The notes: generated by a model not told the origin, from the letters alone. A stretch of 33,191 nt of DNA from Deltaproteobacteria bacterium (GCA_016792625.1 JAEUKK010000136.1:1-33191); one strand, 5' to 3'; positions 1 through 8,095 are shown, counted from the stretch's first letter. Translations and numbers: made by a program.

Positions 1-489
1 GCGCTGCACCGCGCGCCAGCGAGCGAAGGCGAGGCCGCCGTCGCGCCCGGCGAGTGGCAGGCCTGGGTCGGCGTTGCCTTCGTGGGCGCCATTTTGGCCG
101 TGATGCTGGCGGGCGCGCAGGCCTTCTCGGCCTCCGTGCCCCTCACGGCCAACCCGGCCGCGGGGGCGCTGGGCCGCGGCGTGGGTGGCCTGTTCGTGGC
201 TTGGCTGGTGCTCTCGCAGGTGCTCGAGGGGCGCTGGGCTGGCAAGGTGCAGCGCGACGAGCGCGACGCCCACATCACCCTGCGGGCCAGCCAGTGGGGC
301 CGCGGCGCCACCGGGCTCTTCGTCTTTGGTGTCGCGGCGCTGCTCGGGTTCAGTGACCCCGCCCAGCTCAGCGCCTGGGGTGGCGCCCTGCTCGGCCACC
401 TGTTGACCGTGGCCCTGGTTTGGGGTCTATTTGTCGACCAAGTGGTGGCGGCCGCACTCTATTGGCGCGACCGCAGGGGGGCCGCGTGA
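1..489 (+). CDS. Membrane protein of unknown function, 5' end cut off by window edge
   Basis: The frame is open from the first base, so the gene begins outside the window; 162 residues are visible. Four hydrophobic stretches can be read: VGVAFVGAILAVMLAGAQAF, GGLFVAWLVLSQVL, GATGLFVFGVAALLGF and a longer C-terminal one ending in LVWGLFVDQVVAAALYW. The tail ends in charged residues (RDRRG). It shares a 4-base GTGA overlap with the downstream Xre-type regulator, so the two are probably translated together. Small multi-pass membrane proteins paired with a minimal HTH regulator are a common bacterial arrangement, but I do not recognise the family and assign no function. Confidence 0.75.
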   Translation, partial: ALHRAPASEGEAAVAPGEWQAWVGVAFVGAILAVMLAGAQAFSASVPLTANPAAGALGRGVGGLFVAWLVLSQVLEGRWAGKVQRDERDAHITLRASQWGRGATGLFVFGVAALLGFSDPAQLSAWGGALLGHLLTVALVWGLFVDQVVAAALYWRDRRGAA

Positions 490-704
490 CAGGCACCCCC
501 ATCGTCAACCACATCCGGCGGCTGCGCTTTGATCGTGGCGAGCTGACCCAGCAGGCCCTGGCCGAGGCCTGCGGGGTGACCCGCCAGACCATCATCGCGC
601 TCGAGGCGGGCCGCTACGCCCCTTCTCTTGAGTTGGCGTTTCGGATCGCGCGGGCGCTGAACGCACGGATTGAAGAGGTGTTTCAGTGGGGTGAGGGGGA
701 CTAA
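486..704 (+). CDS. Small Xre/Cro-type helix-turn-helix regulator
   Basis: This 72-aa protein is almost entirely one HTH_3 fold. The motif LTQQALAEACGVTRQTIIAL carries the recognition-helix pattern, and it is followed by the family-typical EAGRYAPSLELAFRIARAL and a C-terminal VFQW. The GTG start at 486 overlaps the TGA of the upstream membrane-protein gene, which fixes the start and implies translational coupling. Regulators of this size (YozG-like) usually repress their own operon and the neighbouring membrane protein; that role here is inferred from family and position. The last 113 bases are overlapped in antisense by the doubtful gene ending at 592. Confidence 0.88.
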   Translation: MTGTPIVNHIRRLRFDRGELTQQALAEACGVTRQTIIALEAGRYAPSLELAFRIARALNARIEEVFQWGEGD

Positions 705-1305
705 ATTGGGCGGCGTCGGGGTGGTGGAGCGGGCGCCGCTTGCTCACCCCCACACCATCTGCGGCCTGAACGCAGGCGTGGTCAATGTCCGCGCGCTGCG
801 GGCGAGAGGCTTGGTCGGCCGGCCCGACCCCCTCCTCGACCCCCAAGCCCGCGAGCAGCGCTCGGGCGGCGGCCTGGGCCTCGGACTCGGCGGGCGCGGG
901 GCTGCGGCCGACGATGAGCCTGGCCCAGACGCCGAGCTGGCTGCGCAGGGCGGCCGAACGCCAGCGCTGATCGCGCACCAGCACGGTGATCGCGAACGCC
1001 AGCGGCAGGCCGCCGGCGAGCAGGCTGAGCAGGGGCGATGCCCTGTCGGCGTCGGTGCGATGTGCGGCTTCGAAGCCGGGATCGATGACCAGACCGCCCA
1101 GCAGGCGGGCCACCGGCGTCAGCAAGGTGACCAGCGGGCTCAGCAGCGCGGCGGCGACGGCCTCGACGGGGGAGAGGAGCGCTTCGAGCAGCTGGAGCGG
1201 CAGGACCCACGCCAAGACCGCCAAGCCGACGCTGCTGACCAGCAGGGCCGCGGCTTTGCTGCCGGCGAGCTTCGTGTCGGTGCGGTGGGAGGGCGGGGAG
1301 CGAAT
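592..1305 (-). CDS. Hypothetical membrane protein, start and end uncertain
   Basis: The first two thirds read like a real membrane protein: a helix around AAALLVSSVGLAVLAWVLPL, a second amphipathic or hydrophobic stretch (AAALLSPLVTLLTPVARLLG) and a third (LLSLLAGGLPLAFAITVLV). The only conventional start in frame is TTG at 1224, which would cut the first helix in half. Upstream in the same frame an ATT at 1303-1305 is preceded by GGAGGCCCC, so I extend to there; the in-frame stop above it is at 1321-1323. The last roughly 80 codons look non-coding and run antisense into the HTH gene, so the true 3' end may lie near 800 with a frameshift. No family recognised. Confidence 0.4.
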   Translation of the reverse strand: MRSPPSHRTDTKLAGSKAAALLVSSVGLAVLAWVLPLQLLEALLSPVEAVAAALLSPLVTLLTPVARLLGGLVIDPGFEAAHRTDADRASPLLSLLAGGLPLAFAITVLVRDQRWRSAALRSQLGVWARLIVGRSPAPAESEAQAAARALLAGLGVEEGVGPADQASRPQRADIDHACVQAADGVGVSKRRPLHHPDAAQFSPPHPTETPLQSVRSAPARSETPTQEKGRSGPPRAR

Positions 1306-1389
1306 GGGGCCTCCGGGCCTTCAAGGTAGCGCGCGGGGGCGCCGCGTGGGCGTGTCGCCTGCTGCGAGTGGTGAGGTTCTGATTGAAAA

Positions 1390-1926
1390 TCAACGTAGGG
1401 GATACAGTTTGCACCCGGTCACCTTCAGGGCGCGGATCACCCTCGCCCCGGCTGCGTTTACGATTCGATTATCAACGAATCCACCGAGGCAAAACATTCG
1501 GGGCGCTTCACCAACAACGCTATCAATGAAGACATAGTTCCACACAACTTCTATCTGCTCACGGCCTGGAAATCTCCTAAAGTCGGACTTTTCGAGGTCC
1601 AGTGCGTCCACCCTGGGAGCCTCCAGAAAGAAATGATACGGCCGTCCGTCAACAACGGCGGGCCTCTCGACCAGTCCCTCCCCCAACAGTGCGCGTACGC
1701 CCGGTGCCGTACGTTCGCTGAATAGCCCAAGGGTCTCCATGGCATCGTAGTGGTCAAGGGGCTGCTTGGGATGGGTGGTAACAAGCTGTACAGGCTGCGT
1801 GCTCTCTAATACGTACTTACTCCACGAGGGGCACACAGATAACGGCGGTACGACCAACGAGGGTCTACCGTCAGTCTGAATACCGATGAATTGGTAATAG
1901 GATGCCTCGCCTGGGTTCTTTTTCAT
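1390..1926 (-). CDS. Imm11/DUF1629-like immunity-type protein
   Basis: A 178-aa soluble protein. Its C-terminal half matches the imm11 (DUF1629) pattern: VDALDLEKSDF, then an aromatic VWNYVFID strand, then MFCLGGFVDNRIVNAAGARV and a closing TGCKLYPL that corresponds to the family's ending, ltGvrFeP. These proteins are predicted immunity partners of polymorphic or contact-dependent toxins in Myxococcota and other bacteria. The ATG at 1926 follows GGGGACGGTGCAACC. Base composition is clearly less G+C-rich than the flanks, which suggests acquisition by transfer. No toxin gene is visible on either side, so it may be an orphan immunity gene. Family assignment is by eye and moderately sure. Confidence 0.68.
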   Translation of the reverse strand: MKKNPGEASYYQFIGIQTDGRPSLVVPPLSVCPSWSKYVLESTQPVQLVTTHPKQPLDHYDAMETLGLFSERTAPGVRALLGEGLVERPAVVDGRPYHFFLEAPRVDALDLEKSDFRRFPGREQIEVVWNYVFIDSVVGEAPRMFCLGGFVDNRIVNAAGARVIRALKVTGCKLYPLR

Positions 1927-2237
1927 GGTTGCACCGTCCCCTCATGCGCTTCATTGCTCGCCCTCTGGCCGACCCGACGCGCCGCCCGCTTCGGCAGCGT
2001 CTGCGTAGCCGTGCAGCCCCTTCCGGCCGCGCGTGCCGCGCGACGCCCGCCACGGCCAAGCGCCGATGTATCGTCATCGACGTGATCGTCGAGGTGTCGG
2101 TGCCGCTGCGGGCTCTGGACCACGGGACCTCCGTCGGGGTGGTCAGAGCCTACCACGGCGCGCCCGCCGCCGCTCCGCTCCGCTCCCGCCGGCGCTCGGT
2201 CCTGCCCATGGCAGACGCTGGGGCCCAGCCGCCGGGC
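1927..2237. other. Intergenic stretch, no gene seen
   Basis: A 311-base gap between the imm11-like gene and the FGE-like lipoprotein gene, both on the minus strand. Open frames here are arginine/proline-rich shadows of G+C-rich sequence with no start signal or domain. The imm11-like gene's promoter should lie here, but I see no convincing -35/-10 pair. Confidence 0.5.
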
Positions 2238-3095
2238 TCAGGGCGCGGTCCGCACCAAGCGGAAGCCGACGTGGTGATGGCGGTAGCCGTCGCTGATGCT
2301 CGAGCGGGCGTGGATCTGGGCGCCCTCGGCGGGCACCGCCCAACAGCCGCCGCGCAGCGCCCGGCCTTCGCGCCCCTCTTGCGCGGCGATGAGCTCGTAG
2401 ACGCCCCCGCTCATGTCGTAGATGCCCAGCGCGTTGGGCTGCAGGCGCCCCACCGGGTGCCGCTTGTGCGCGCTGTTCTCGGCCGTCCACGCGACCAGCG
2501 CCGCCTGCGCCCCGCCGGCATAGGGCGTGTCGGCGCCGGCCCGCGCCGCGACCTCCCACTCCTCCTCGCTGGGGAGCCGGTAGCCCCGACAGGTTGAGGC
2601 TGCGGCGGTCACGTCTCGCCGCCCGCATGGCTCGAGGCCCTCGCGCACCGACAGCGCGTCGGCGAAGGCTTCGGCTTCGGCGGCGCTGACGAAGTGGACG
2701 GGGCAGTCTACGCCGCACTCCTCGTCGTGCTCGGGGCCGGTGCCCGCGACCTCGGCGTAGAGCCCCTGGGTGACCTCGAAGGTGCCGATCAGAACGTCGT
2801 GGGGGAGGTTGTGCTCGGTGACGCCGCCCTCACAGCCCGCGCCTTGGCCTGGGGTGCAGCACAGTCGGTACCGCCCCGCGGGCACCCGCGCCATCGGGTA
2901 GCGCTGCCCGACCGGGGCGACCAGCTCGTTGGCGCTGTGGGGCGATGCGGTGGCTGGGGGCGTGGTGGCCAAGCCGCGCGGGGCTGTGGACGGGCGCTCG
3001 GTCGCCGGCGCGCACGCGGTGGACGCGAGCAGGCCCAAGAGCGGCGGTATCCGCGCCGTGCGCAACGGGGGCGAGGACCGGTGGGGCGCGGCCAT
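2238..3095 (-). CDS. FGE/SUMF1-fold lipoprotein
   Basis: A 285-aa protein with a lipoprotein-like leader (RIPPLLGLLASTAC, Cys near residue 27) followed by a low-complexity linker and a formylglycine-generating-enzyme (FGE-sulfatase) domain. Landmarks in order are ARVPAGRYRL, TFEVTQGLYAEV, PVHFVSAAEAEAFADAL, GYRLPSEEEWEVAARAG, PNALGIYDMSGGVYEL, LRGGCW and a final VGFRLVR. The usual DMxGNVWEW box is degenerate (DMSGGVYEL). Most such lipoproteins in Myxococcota are thought to use the fold for binding rather than Cys-to-formylglycine oxidation; activity here is unknown. I chose ATG 3095 because it directly precedes the leader; an upstream in-frame start would add about 30 residues without signal character. 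Confidence 0.85.
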   Translation of the reverse strand: MAAPHRSSPPLRTARIPPLLGLLASTACAPATERPSTAPRGLATTPPATASPHSANELVAPVGQRYPMARVPAGRYRLCCTPGQGAGCEGGVTEHNLPHDVLIGTFEVTQGLYAEVAGTGPEHDEECGVDCPVHFVSAAEAEAFADALSVREGLEPCGRRDVTAAASTCRGYRLPSEEEWEVAARAGADTPYAGGAQAALVAWTAENSAHKRHPVGRLQPNALGIYDMSGGVYELIAAQEGREGRALRGGCWAVPAEGAQIHARSSISDGYRHHHVGFRLVRTAP

Positions 3096-3280
3096 GGGCA
3101 CTCCAAAGCAGGCTGGGGAGGGCCCGCGGGGCGCGGGCGCCAGGAGACCCCGCGCATGGACGGAGCCTTCCCTCGCTCGGATCAACGCTGTGGGCGTGGT
3201 TGACGCGGGTGGGCCTTGTGCGCCCCATGTGGCCAGGGGCCCCAGGCGCGCGTGGTGCGGGGAGGTGCTGTCCTCGTTGG

Positions 3281-4162
3281 TCAGCCGCGCGGTGCGACGA
3301 CATTGGGGTTCACCTCGTGAGCCACCTCATGATCGGCCGCCTCACCGCCCGTCCACGCGAACCGGCGAGCGCTCCCGTGCGCCAGCAGCCATCGGCGGAA
3401 GAAGCCCGCCCCCGTCTCGCCCCGGCCCAACCGCCCGTGGTAGAGCGCCGTGTCGTCGGCGATGACGACCGTGGGCGCAGTGTATGCCACCGAACAGACC
3501 TCACCGGGGTGGGTTTGCTGCAATCGACACAAGAGCCACTCCACCATCCGCGTGGCCTCGGAGTTGTTGCTCATGATGCGGGTCGTGACCATGAGGCGCC
3601 CGTCGACGCTCAGGCGGCGCCACGCCGCCTTGCGGCCATAGCGTACGAGATCGGCGTAGGCGACGATGGCCTCAGGGGGTACCAGGTACCTGCTCAGCGA
3701 CCGGGGGTCGCGCTTCCATGCGGCCACCAGAGGTTCACTCCAAGCCCAAGCGCGCTCGTTTCGGTGCAGGTGCTGCTCGAGAAGGTCGGCTACCTCTGGC
3801 CCCAAGCCCAGAGGCAAGAAATAGGTGGTCGCCCCTTCGCGCGGGTGCTCTGCCCAGAACAGGTTGTATCGGCGCTGATCGCCCGGGCGGTGTGGGTGGT
3901 CCATGTGGGGTGGCTGTGACTCTGCTCCGCTGCTGACGCGGGAGCTGAGCTGCCCGAAGCCGGGCAGCGCCGCGCGGAGGTCGGACCGAACGTGCATGTG
4001 GACGAGGTCGGCCCGGTCGAGCAGCGCACACAGGCGACCCCTGGTGGCGGCGCGAAACACCGTATAGGCGCCGGCATACTCGGGGAGCTCAACCTGGTCC
4101 TCGATCAGCTCGGCGAGCATCGTCTCGCTGTCGCCGTGGTCGGTGATGGATACGACGCGCAT
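3281..4162 (-). CDS. Hypothetical protein, 293 aa
   Basis: An uninterrupted frame from ATG 4162 with ordinary amino-acid composition and no signal peptide or membrane segment. The N-terminus (MRVVSITDHGDSETMLAEL, later ADLVHMHVRSDLRAAL) is faintly reminiscent of a Rossmann-like or glycosyltransferase start, but the middle (FLPLGLGPEVADLLEQHLH) and end (TVVIADDTALYHGRLGRGE) do not support that, so I assign nothing. It lies 170 bases downstream of the filament operon on the same strand and could be a read-through partner of it. The ribosome-binding site is weak (GCAGGCG). Confidence 0.62.
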   Translation of the reverse strand: MRVVSITDHGDSETMLAELIEDQVELPEYAGAYTVFRAATRGRLCALLDRADLVHMHVRSDLRAALPGFGQLSSRVSSGAESQPPHMDHPHRPGDQRRYNLFWAEHPREGATTYFLPLGLGPEVADLLEQHLHRNERAWAWSEPLVAAWKRDPRSLSRYLVPPEAIVAYADLVRYGRKAAWRRLSVDGRLMVTTRIMSNNSEATRMVEWLLCRLQQTHPGEVCSVAYTAPTVVIADDTALYHGRLGRGETGAGFFRRWLLAHGSARRFAWTGGEAADHEVAHEVNPNVVAPRG

Positions 4163-4332
4163 CGAAACGCCTGCGAGGTGCTGGGAGCGGTCGGGTCACC
4201 GGGTGGTCTGGTGCCCTGCCGGGCCTGGTCGCCGGTGCGGTGGATCTAAGGTCGACACCTGATGCCCGTGGCGTATTCCTGCGCCCCTTCGTCGCGGAGC
4301 TGGTGCGCCGGGATACACCTGTGTCACGTCAG

Positions 4333-4674
4333 TCACGGTGTTTTGGGGGCGGGCGGCGCGGACCCGAAGCGCTCGGTATAGGGGCTGGCGGTGACCTCGG
4401 CTCGCGTGCCGGCAAGCTCGACCACGACGCGGGTCGCGGCATCAGCCCCTGACACGGTGACGGTGGCAGAGCCCTGGGCTGTCGACACCGTGCTGGTGCC
4501 GCGCAGCCCCACGTCCAGAGCGCTGCGCGCGAGCCAGAGCGCTTGGAGGCGCAGATCGTCTTCCTGGTATCCGCTGATCTCGGCGCGGGTGCGGCTGCCG
4601 ATGAGGATGGCGCCCCCTGCGATCACCGCCACCACGACCATCAAGAGGAGGAGCGTCGAGCCGCGTCGGTTCAT
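4333..4674 (-). CDS. Short type IV pilin-like protein, GspK/PilX-like
   Basis: A 113-aa protein starting at ATG 4674 with a class III-type leader: MNRRG, then STLLLLMVVVAVIAGGAILI, a single N-terminal helix. The position corresponding to Glu5 of mature pilins is Leu; loss of Glu5 is characteristic of GspK, the tip pseudopilin, and the downstream RAEISGYQEDDLRLQALWLARSALDVGL segment fits GspK/PilX proteins (EARLQALYLARSGL). It is much shorter than full GspK (about 320 aa), lacking the large globular domain. It overlaps the upstream J-like gene by ATGA (4671-4674) and is last in the eight-gene operon. Confidence 0.78.
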   Translation of the reverse strand: MNRRGSTLLLLMVVVAVIAGGAILIGSRTRAEISGYQEDDLRLQALWLARSALDVGLRGTSTVSTAQGSATVTVSGADAATRVVVELAGTRAEVTASPYTERFGSAPPAPKTP

Positions 4675-5096
4675 TGGGGCACCGGCAGGAAGATGGGGGT
4701 GCGGTGCACGAGCGTCGGTCGTATGAACCGCGCGAAGCTGAGGTGTACCCCGCTGGGGGTCACCTCGAGGCGCTCCACGCCGGTGGCGAGGGTTTGGGTG
4801 CCGCCGCAGGCGGGACCTGCGTCGCGGATGAGCGTGGTGCCTTCGAGCTGGTAGCGCACGGTGCACTCTCCGCGGCGCCACCCGAGGGGGGCCCCGGCCC
4901 AGCGCTGGCCGGCGCGGCGGTCCTGCTGCAGGGCGTCGGCCACGGTGCGCACCTCTTGGGCGGTGCTGAGCTGATCAAGCGCCAGGTCGCGGTTGTCGGC
5001 CGCGCGGGTCGCGAGGATCCACACGAGCGGCGTGACGAGGGTGAGCACCGAGAGCACGATCATCAGCTCGACGAGGGTGAAGCCGCGGCGGGTCAT
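4671..5096 (-). CDS. Prepilin-like protein, GspJ-like pseudopilin
   Basis: A 141-aa protein with a textbook prepilin leader, MTRRG|FTLVELMIVLSVLT, with Gly-1, Phe+1 and Glu+5, followed by a roughly 20-residue helix. The globular part contains DALQQDRRAGQRWAG and a late LEVTPSGVHLSF strand, compatible with the J/W-type minor pilins (about 140-200 aa). Start ATG 5096 was chosen because the leader begins exactly there and overlaps the preceding gene by 4 bases. Expected to be cleaved by a prepilin peptidase, which is not encoded in this window. Confidence 0.85.
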   Translation of the reverse strand: MTRRGFTLVELMIVLSVLTLVTPLVWILATRAADNRDLALDQLSTAQEVRTVADALQQDRRAGQRWAGAPLGWRRGECTVRYQLEGTTLIRDAGPACGGTQTLATGVERLEVTPSGVHLSFARFIRPTLVHRTPIFLPVPQ

Positions 5097-5434
5097 CGCG
5101 GGCCCCTGCGAAACACGGTCAGGGATCGAGAGAGGGTCTGTCCGCGTGGGGCAGTCCATTGAACGTGAAAGGTCACGGTCGTGGCGGCCACCGACTCTGT
5201 CATGTGGGTGTCGCGCAGGTGCTCGCTGAGCCGCTTGACCGTATCGGGGTCGGGGACCACACCCGTGGCGGCGCACTCTGCTTGGTACTCCAACAGTAGG
5301 CCGGCGCGCTCTCGCTGGAGGGGCACGGCGGCGTCGAGGCGGGCCGCGCGGCCAGCGCCGCCGGCGAGAGAGGCGATGATGCCGATGAGCGCCACGCCGA
5401 TCATGAGCTCAACAAGGGCATGACCGCGCTTCAT
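5093..5434 (-). CDS. Prepilin-like protein, GspH/GspI-like pseudopilin
   Basis: 113 aa; leader MKRG|HALVELMIGVALIGIIASL with Gly-1 and Glu+5 but histidine at +1 where Phe or Met is usual. The remaining domain is small (PLQRERAGLLLEYQAECA, then HVQWTAPRG) and resembles the short minor pilins of the H/I class, which help start filament assembly. It overlaps the ATPase gene upstream (5431-5434) and the J-like gene downstream (5093-5096) by ATGA, so all are probably translated as one coupled series. Confidence 0.82.
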   Translation of the reverse strand: MKRGHALVELMIGVALIGIIASLAGGAGRAARLDAAVPLQRERAGLLLEYQAECAATGVVPDPDTVKRLSEHLRDTHMTESVAATTVTFHVQWTAPRGQTLSRSLTVFRRGPR

Positions 5435-6582
5435 GGCTGCTCCTCGGTCAGGACCACGTGGGCACGGAGGGCGCGTCGGCGGCCTGTCCCACCGCAGCTG
5501 CAGCTTGCACCCGCGCAGCCCGAACAGTCCTCGGGTTCGAGGCGCTGGTGCACGACCGCTCGGCAGGTCTGGGCGAGCACCTGTCTGTCGGCGCCCAGAT
5601 CGAGCAGCCGTTGGTGTGCCTCTGCCGCCGAGCCGGCGTGCAGCCCGGCGAGCACCAGGCGGCCCGTGTGCGCGGCCTGGAGCGCGAGCCGCGCCTCGGC
5701 GGGGGTGCGTACCTCGCCCACAGCGATGACGTCGACATCTTGGCGTAGGGCGCCGACCAAGGCCGCCTCGGCGCTGAGGCCCGCCTCGGGTCGCAGCTCG
5801 ACCTGGTCGACCGGGATCCCGGCGTGGCGAAGGCGCTGCTCGACCGGGTCTTCGAGGCTCAGGTGCGCGCCGCCGCGGTGCTGGGCGAGCCAGCCCAGCG
5901 CGGCATAGATGGTGGTGGTCTTGCCCGCGCCCGATGCCCCGGACACGAGCACCAGGCCGGAGCGGGCCCGCAGCGCCTGGGTGAGCTGCTCCAGGTTGGT
6001 CGGGGTGAGGCCGAGGGCGTCGAGCTGCATGAGCTTCCCGAAGAGACGGAGGGCGACACGTTCGCCCATCGCGGTGGGCATAAACGACGCGCGCACGTCG
6101 GCCGCCACCCCCTCCCGTGGGATATGGCCCTCCTGCACGATGTCGCTGCGGTAAGGCAGACAGCCGGCGACCAGCTTGAGGGCGGCGGTCAGGCGGGCGC
6201 CAGTGGCTTCGTCGAGCACCGCGATGGTCTCGAGCGCGCCTGCGCGGCGGAACCGCAGCACCCGACCGGCGGGGCTCGACTCGAGATGAACATCGGACGC
6301 GTCGGCCCCCGATGCAAGGGTCAACAGGGCCCCCGCGGCGCGCACGGGGGACCAGTCGCCGCCGGTGTAGGCCGCCCATGCGGTCAGGTCGGCGGGCAGT
6401 ACGCCGGTCGGCGCGGGGGGTGTGAGCGCGCGGGCGGCCGCGGCCCGGGCCGCAGCCGGCAGCGCCACGGCGCGGCCCGAGGTCAGTACGAGCGTATCGG
6501 GGGTATGGGAGGATACCTCGTCCCAGGGCACGAACTCCCGCCGAAACCAGCCGGCGGAGAGCGTCAGGCCTTCACGGTTCAT
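5431..6582 (-). CDS. GspE/PilB-like secretion or assembly ATPase, short form
   Basis: A 383-aa ATPase. Visible landmarks are SGADASDVHLE (about 91-101), Walker A GASGAGKTTT (215-224), the Asp box LSLEDPVE (242-249), Walker B DVIAVGEVRTPAEA (284-297) and the His box AAHTGRLVLAGLHA (303-316). A C-terminal cluster CSGCAGASCSC (353-363) resembles the GspE zinc-binding module but is compressed (Cys-x2-Cys-x4-Cys-x-Cys rather than two widely spaced pairs). The usual N-terminal GspE domain that binds GspL is reduced to about 80 unrelated residues, so coupling to the membrane may differ. ATG 6582 overlaps the preceding GspF-like gene by 4 bases. It should power pseudopilus assembly from the cytoplasm. 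Confidence 0.92.
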   Translation of the reverse strand: MNREGLTLSAGWFRREFVPWDEVSSHTPDTLVLTSGRAVALPAAARAAAARALTPPAPTGVLPADLTAWAAYTGGDWSPVRAAGALLTLASGADASDVHLESSPAGRVLRFRRAGALETIAVLDEATGARLTAALKLVAGCLPYRSDIVQEGHIPREGVAADVRASFMPTAMGERVALRLFGKLMQLDALGLTPTNLEQLTQALRARSGLVLVSGASGAGKTTTIYAALGWLAQHRGGAHLSLEDPVEQRLRHAGIPVDQVELRPEAGLSAEAALVGALRQDVDVIAVGEVRTPAEARLALQAAHTGRLVLAGLHAGSAAEAHQRLLDLGADRQVLAQTCRAVVHQRLEPEDCSGCAGASCSCGGTGRRRALRAHVVLTEEQP

Positions 6583-7319
6583 CGAGACACCCCGAGGCTG
6601 TAGGCCCAGATCCAAGCCGCAGCCACGCTCAGCACACCTGCGCCCGCGATCAGCAGGCTCAGCAGCTCGATTCGCCCGGCCTCGGCCGAGATCTCCCGAC
6701 CGAGCGCGGCGCGGCGGGCGTCACAGAGCGCGCCGAGGGTGGCCTGCTCGACGCCGCCGCGGGCCGCGCCGAGCAAGAGCGATGTCTCGAATGTGTCGAG
6801 CAGCACGCCATCTCCGCGACGGTCGTCCGCGGAGTCGAGCGCCTGTGCGAGGGCGATGGCCTGCTGCGGCTCGCCGCACCAGATGGCCGACGCCCGCAGC
6901 GCAGCGGGCAGGGGTACACCGGCCGCGGTGAGCACGCGGGTGCTGGCGAGCAGGGCGAAGCCGTCCAGCCGCCGCCAGCCCCGCGCGAGGACGGGCACGC
7001 GCGCACCGCTGTGCGCAAGGGCCGAGAGCACCACCAAGTTGGTCACGCTCAGCGCGGCGCCGAGCCCCATCGGCCAGCGTAGAGCCGAGGTGCCGGCGGG
7101 GAGCATCGCCAGCGCGGGGAGCCCCACGGCGCCCACGACTGCCGCAGCGCCCAGGACCGCCATCGCCAAAACGGCGGGGTAGACGGCCGCGTTGCGTAGG
7201 GTGTCGTCCCAAGCCCCACACTCGACAGCCACCCCATCGAGCGCGTCGGTGACAGCGGGGCGGTCGATGTTCTCAAGGCCTGCGGCGAGCAGCTGTGCAC
7301 GAGGGTCGGTCGCTCTCAC
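6579..7319 (-). CDS. GspF-like polytopic membrane protein (third of three)
   Basis: 246 aa with hydrophobic segments around PAVLAMAVLGAAAVVGAVGL, GAALSVTNLVVLSALA and a C-terminal SLLIAGAGVLSVAAAWIWAY. A T2SSF-like half domain can be read in between: LLASTRVLTAAGVPLPAALR (the sequestered-helix start of GspF domains) to RIELLSLLIAG. The GTG start at 7319 overlaps the TGA of the gene above (GTGA). Canonical GspF/PilC is one protein of about 400 aa with two such domains; here the function appears divided among three consecutive proteins of about 250 aa. This member is the most divergent, and the assignment leans on context. Confidence 0.72.
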   Translation of the reverse strand: MRATDPRAQLLAAGLENIDRPAVTDALDGVAVECGAWDDTLRNAAVYPAVLAMAVLGAAAVVGAVGLPALAMLPAGTSALRWPMGLGAALSVTNLVVLSALAHSGARVPVLARGWRRLDGFALLASTRVLTAAGVPLPAALRASAIWCGEPQQAIALAQALDSADDRRGDGVLLDTFETSLLLGAARGGVEQATLGALCDARRAALGREISAEAGRIELLSLLIAGAGVLSVAAAWIWAYSLGVSR

Positions 7320-8095
7320 AACGACACCGGGAGTTTTGCCAAAAAGTCGTAGACCTCGGCGAGCGTGCCAAAGGCAAAGAGCGTCAGCGCGCCGAGCCCG
7401 CCTACCCGCATCGCGCTCACGAAGCGGGCGTGGCTGCGGTGGGCCAGCCCGAGCGCGGCCGTGGCGTGGCGATCCGCGTCGGCGGCGCTCCGACCCATGG
7501 CTTCGGGATCAAGGAAGTTGGCGGCGAGTCGGTTGCGCAGCGGGGCAGGGGCGCCGCTCTCCCAGAGTGCTGCGGCCAGGGCCGCTTCTCGAGAGACCCG
7601 GAGCGCCCGCCCCCAGCCTGGATACCGCGGGCTCCCTGAGGCGTTGAGCAACAGCGCGCCGATGACGGGGGCGCCCAACACAAGCGCTGCGAGCACGCCG
7701 AAGGTCGGCAGCGAGGTGATCGACTCGACCGGCTGCACGTTCATCTCGGCAAAGGTGGGCAAGACGTAGGCGTGCAGCACCCGTTGGGTCATCTGCAAAC
7801 CCAGCGTTGACAACCCAAGGTAAAACAGGAGCTGCAGCAGCGGCGCTTGGAACCGAATCGCCCCGGGGAGCAGCCCCAGCCGCCGCGCCGCAGGGAGCAC
7901 CGCGGGCGGGAACTGTGTTGCGAGCGCGATCAGCGGGGATGGGAGCCCGGCCCGACGCAGGGCCTCGGTGAGGGCCCCCGCGTCGGCCAGCGCGGCGGCC
8001 TCGGCCAAGTCGAGGGCGCGCAGGGCAGGGCCCACGGGCGCGTTGGCGGCCAACGCTTCGCCCACCGTCAGGGAGATGAGGCGGTCGCGCCTCAT
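7316..8095 (-). CDS. GspF-like polytopic membrane protein (second of three)
   Basis: 259 aa. The strongest family mark is YVLPTFAEMNVQPVESITSL followed by a hydrophobic helix (FGVLAALVLGAPVIGALLL), which matches the conserved VvPkFaemF...lPl.T segment between transmembrane helices in GspF/PilC. The N-terminal portion (VGEALAANAPVGPALRAL) looks like a degenerate cytoplasmic GspF helix bundle, and a second such stretch precedes the last helix (GGLGALTLFAFGTLAEVYDFL). Starts at ATG 8095 with a 4-base overlap. It would be the inner-membrane platform subunit that contacts the ATPase. Confidence 0.8.
   Translation of the reverse strand: MRRDRLISLTVGEALAANAPVGPALRALDLAEAAALADAGALTEALRRAGLPSPLIALATQFPPAVLPAARRLGLLPGAIRFQAPLLQLLFYLGLSTLGLQMTQRVLHAYVLPTFAEMNVQPVESITSLPTFGVLAALVLGAPVIGALLLNASGSPRYPGWGRALRVSREAALAAALWESGAPAPLRNRLAANFLDPEAMGRSAADADRHATAALGLAHRSHARFVSAMRVGGLGALTLFAFGTLAEVYDFLAKLPVSL

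Noticed and set aside
670..1329. 219-codon plus-strand frame following the HTH gene
   Set aside because: Gly/Arg/Gln-rich with no recognisable feature, and opposite a frame with convincing membrane helices.
5093..6379. 428-codon minus-strand frame joined to the pilin at 5093-5434
   Set aside because: Only its last 113 codons are real; the rest is an out-of-frame shadow of the GspE-like gene. The pilin starts at ATG 5434 with a standard leader and 4-base overlap.
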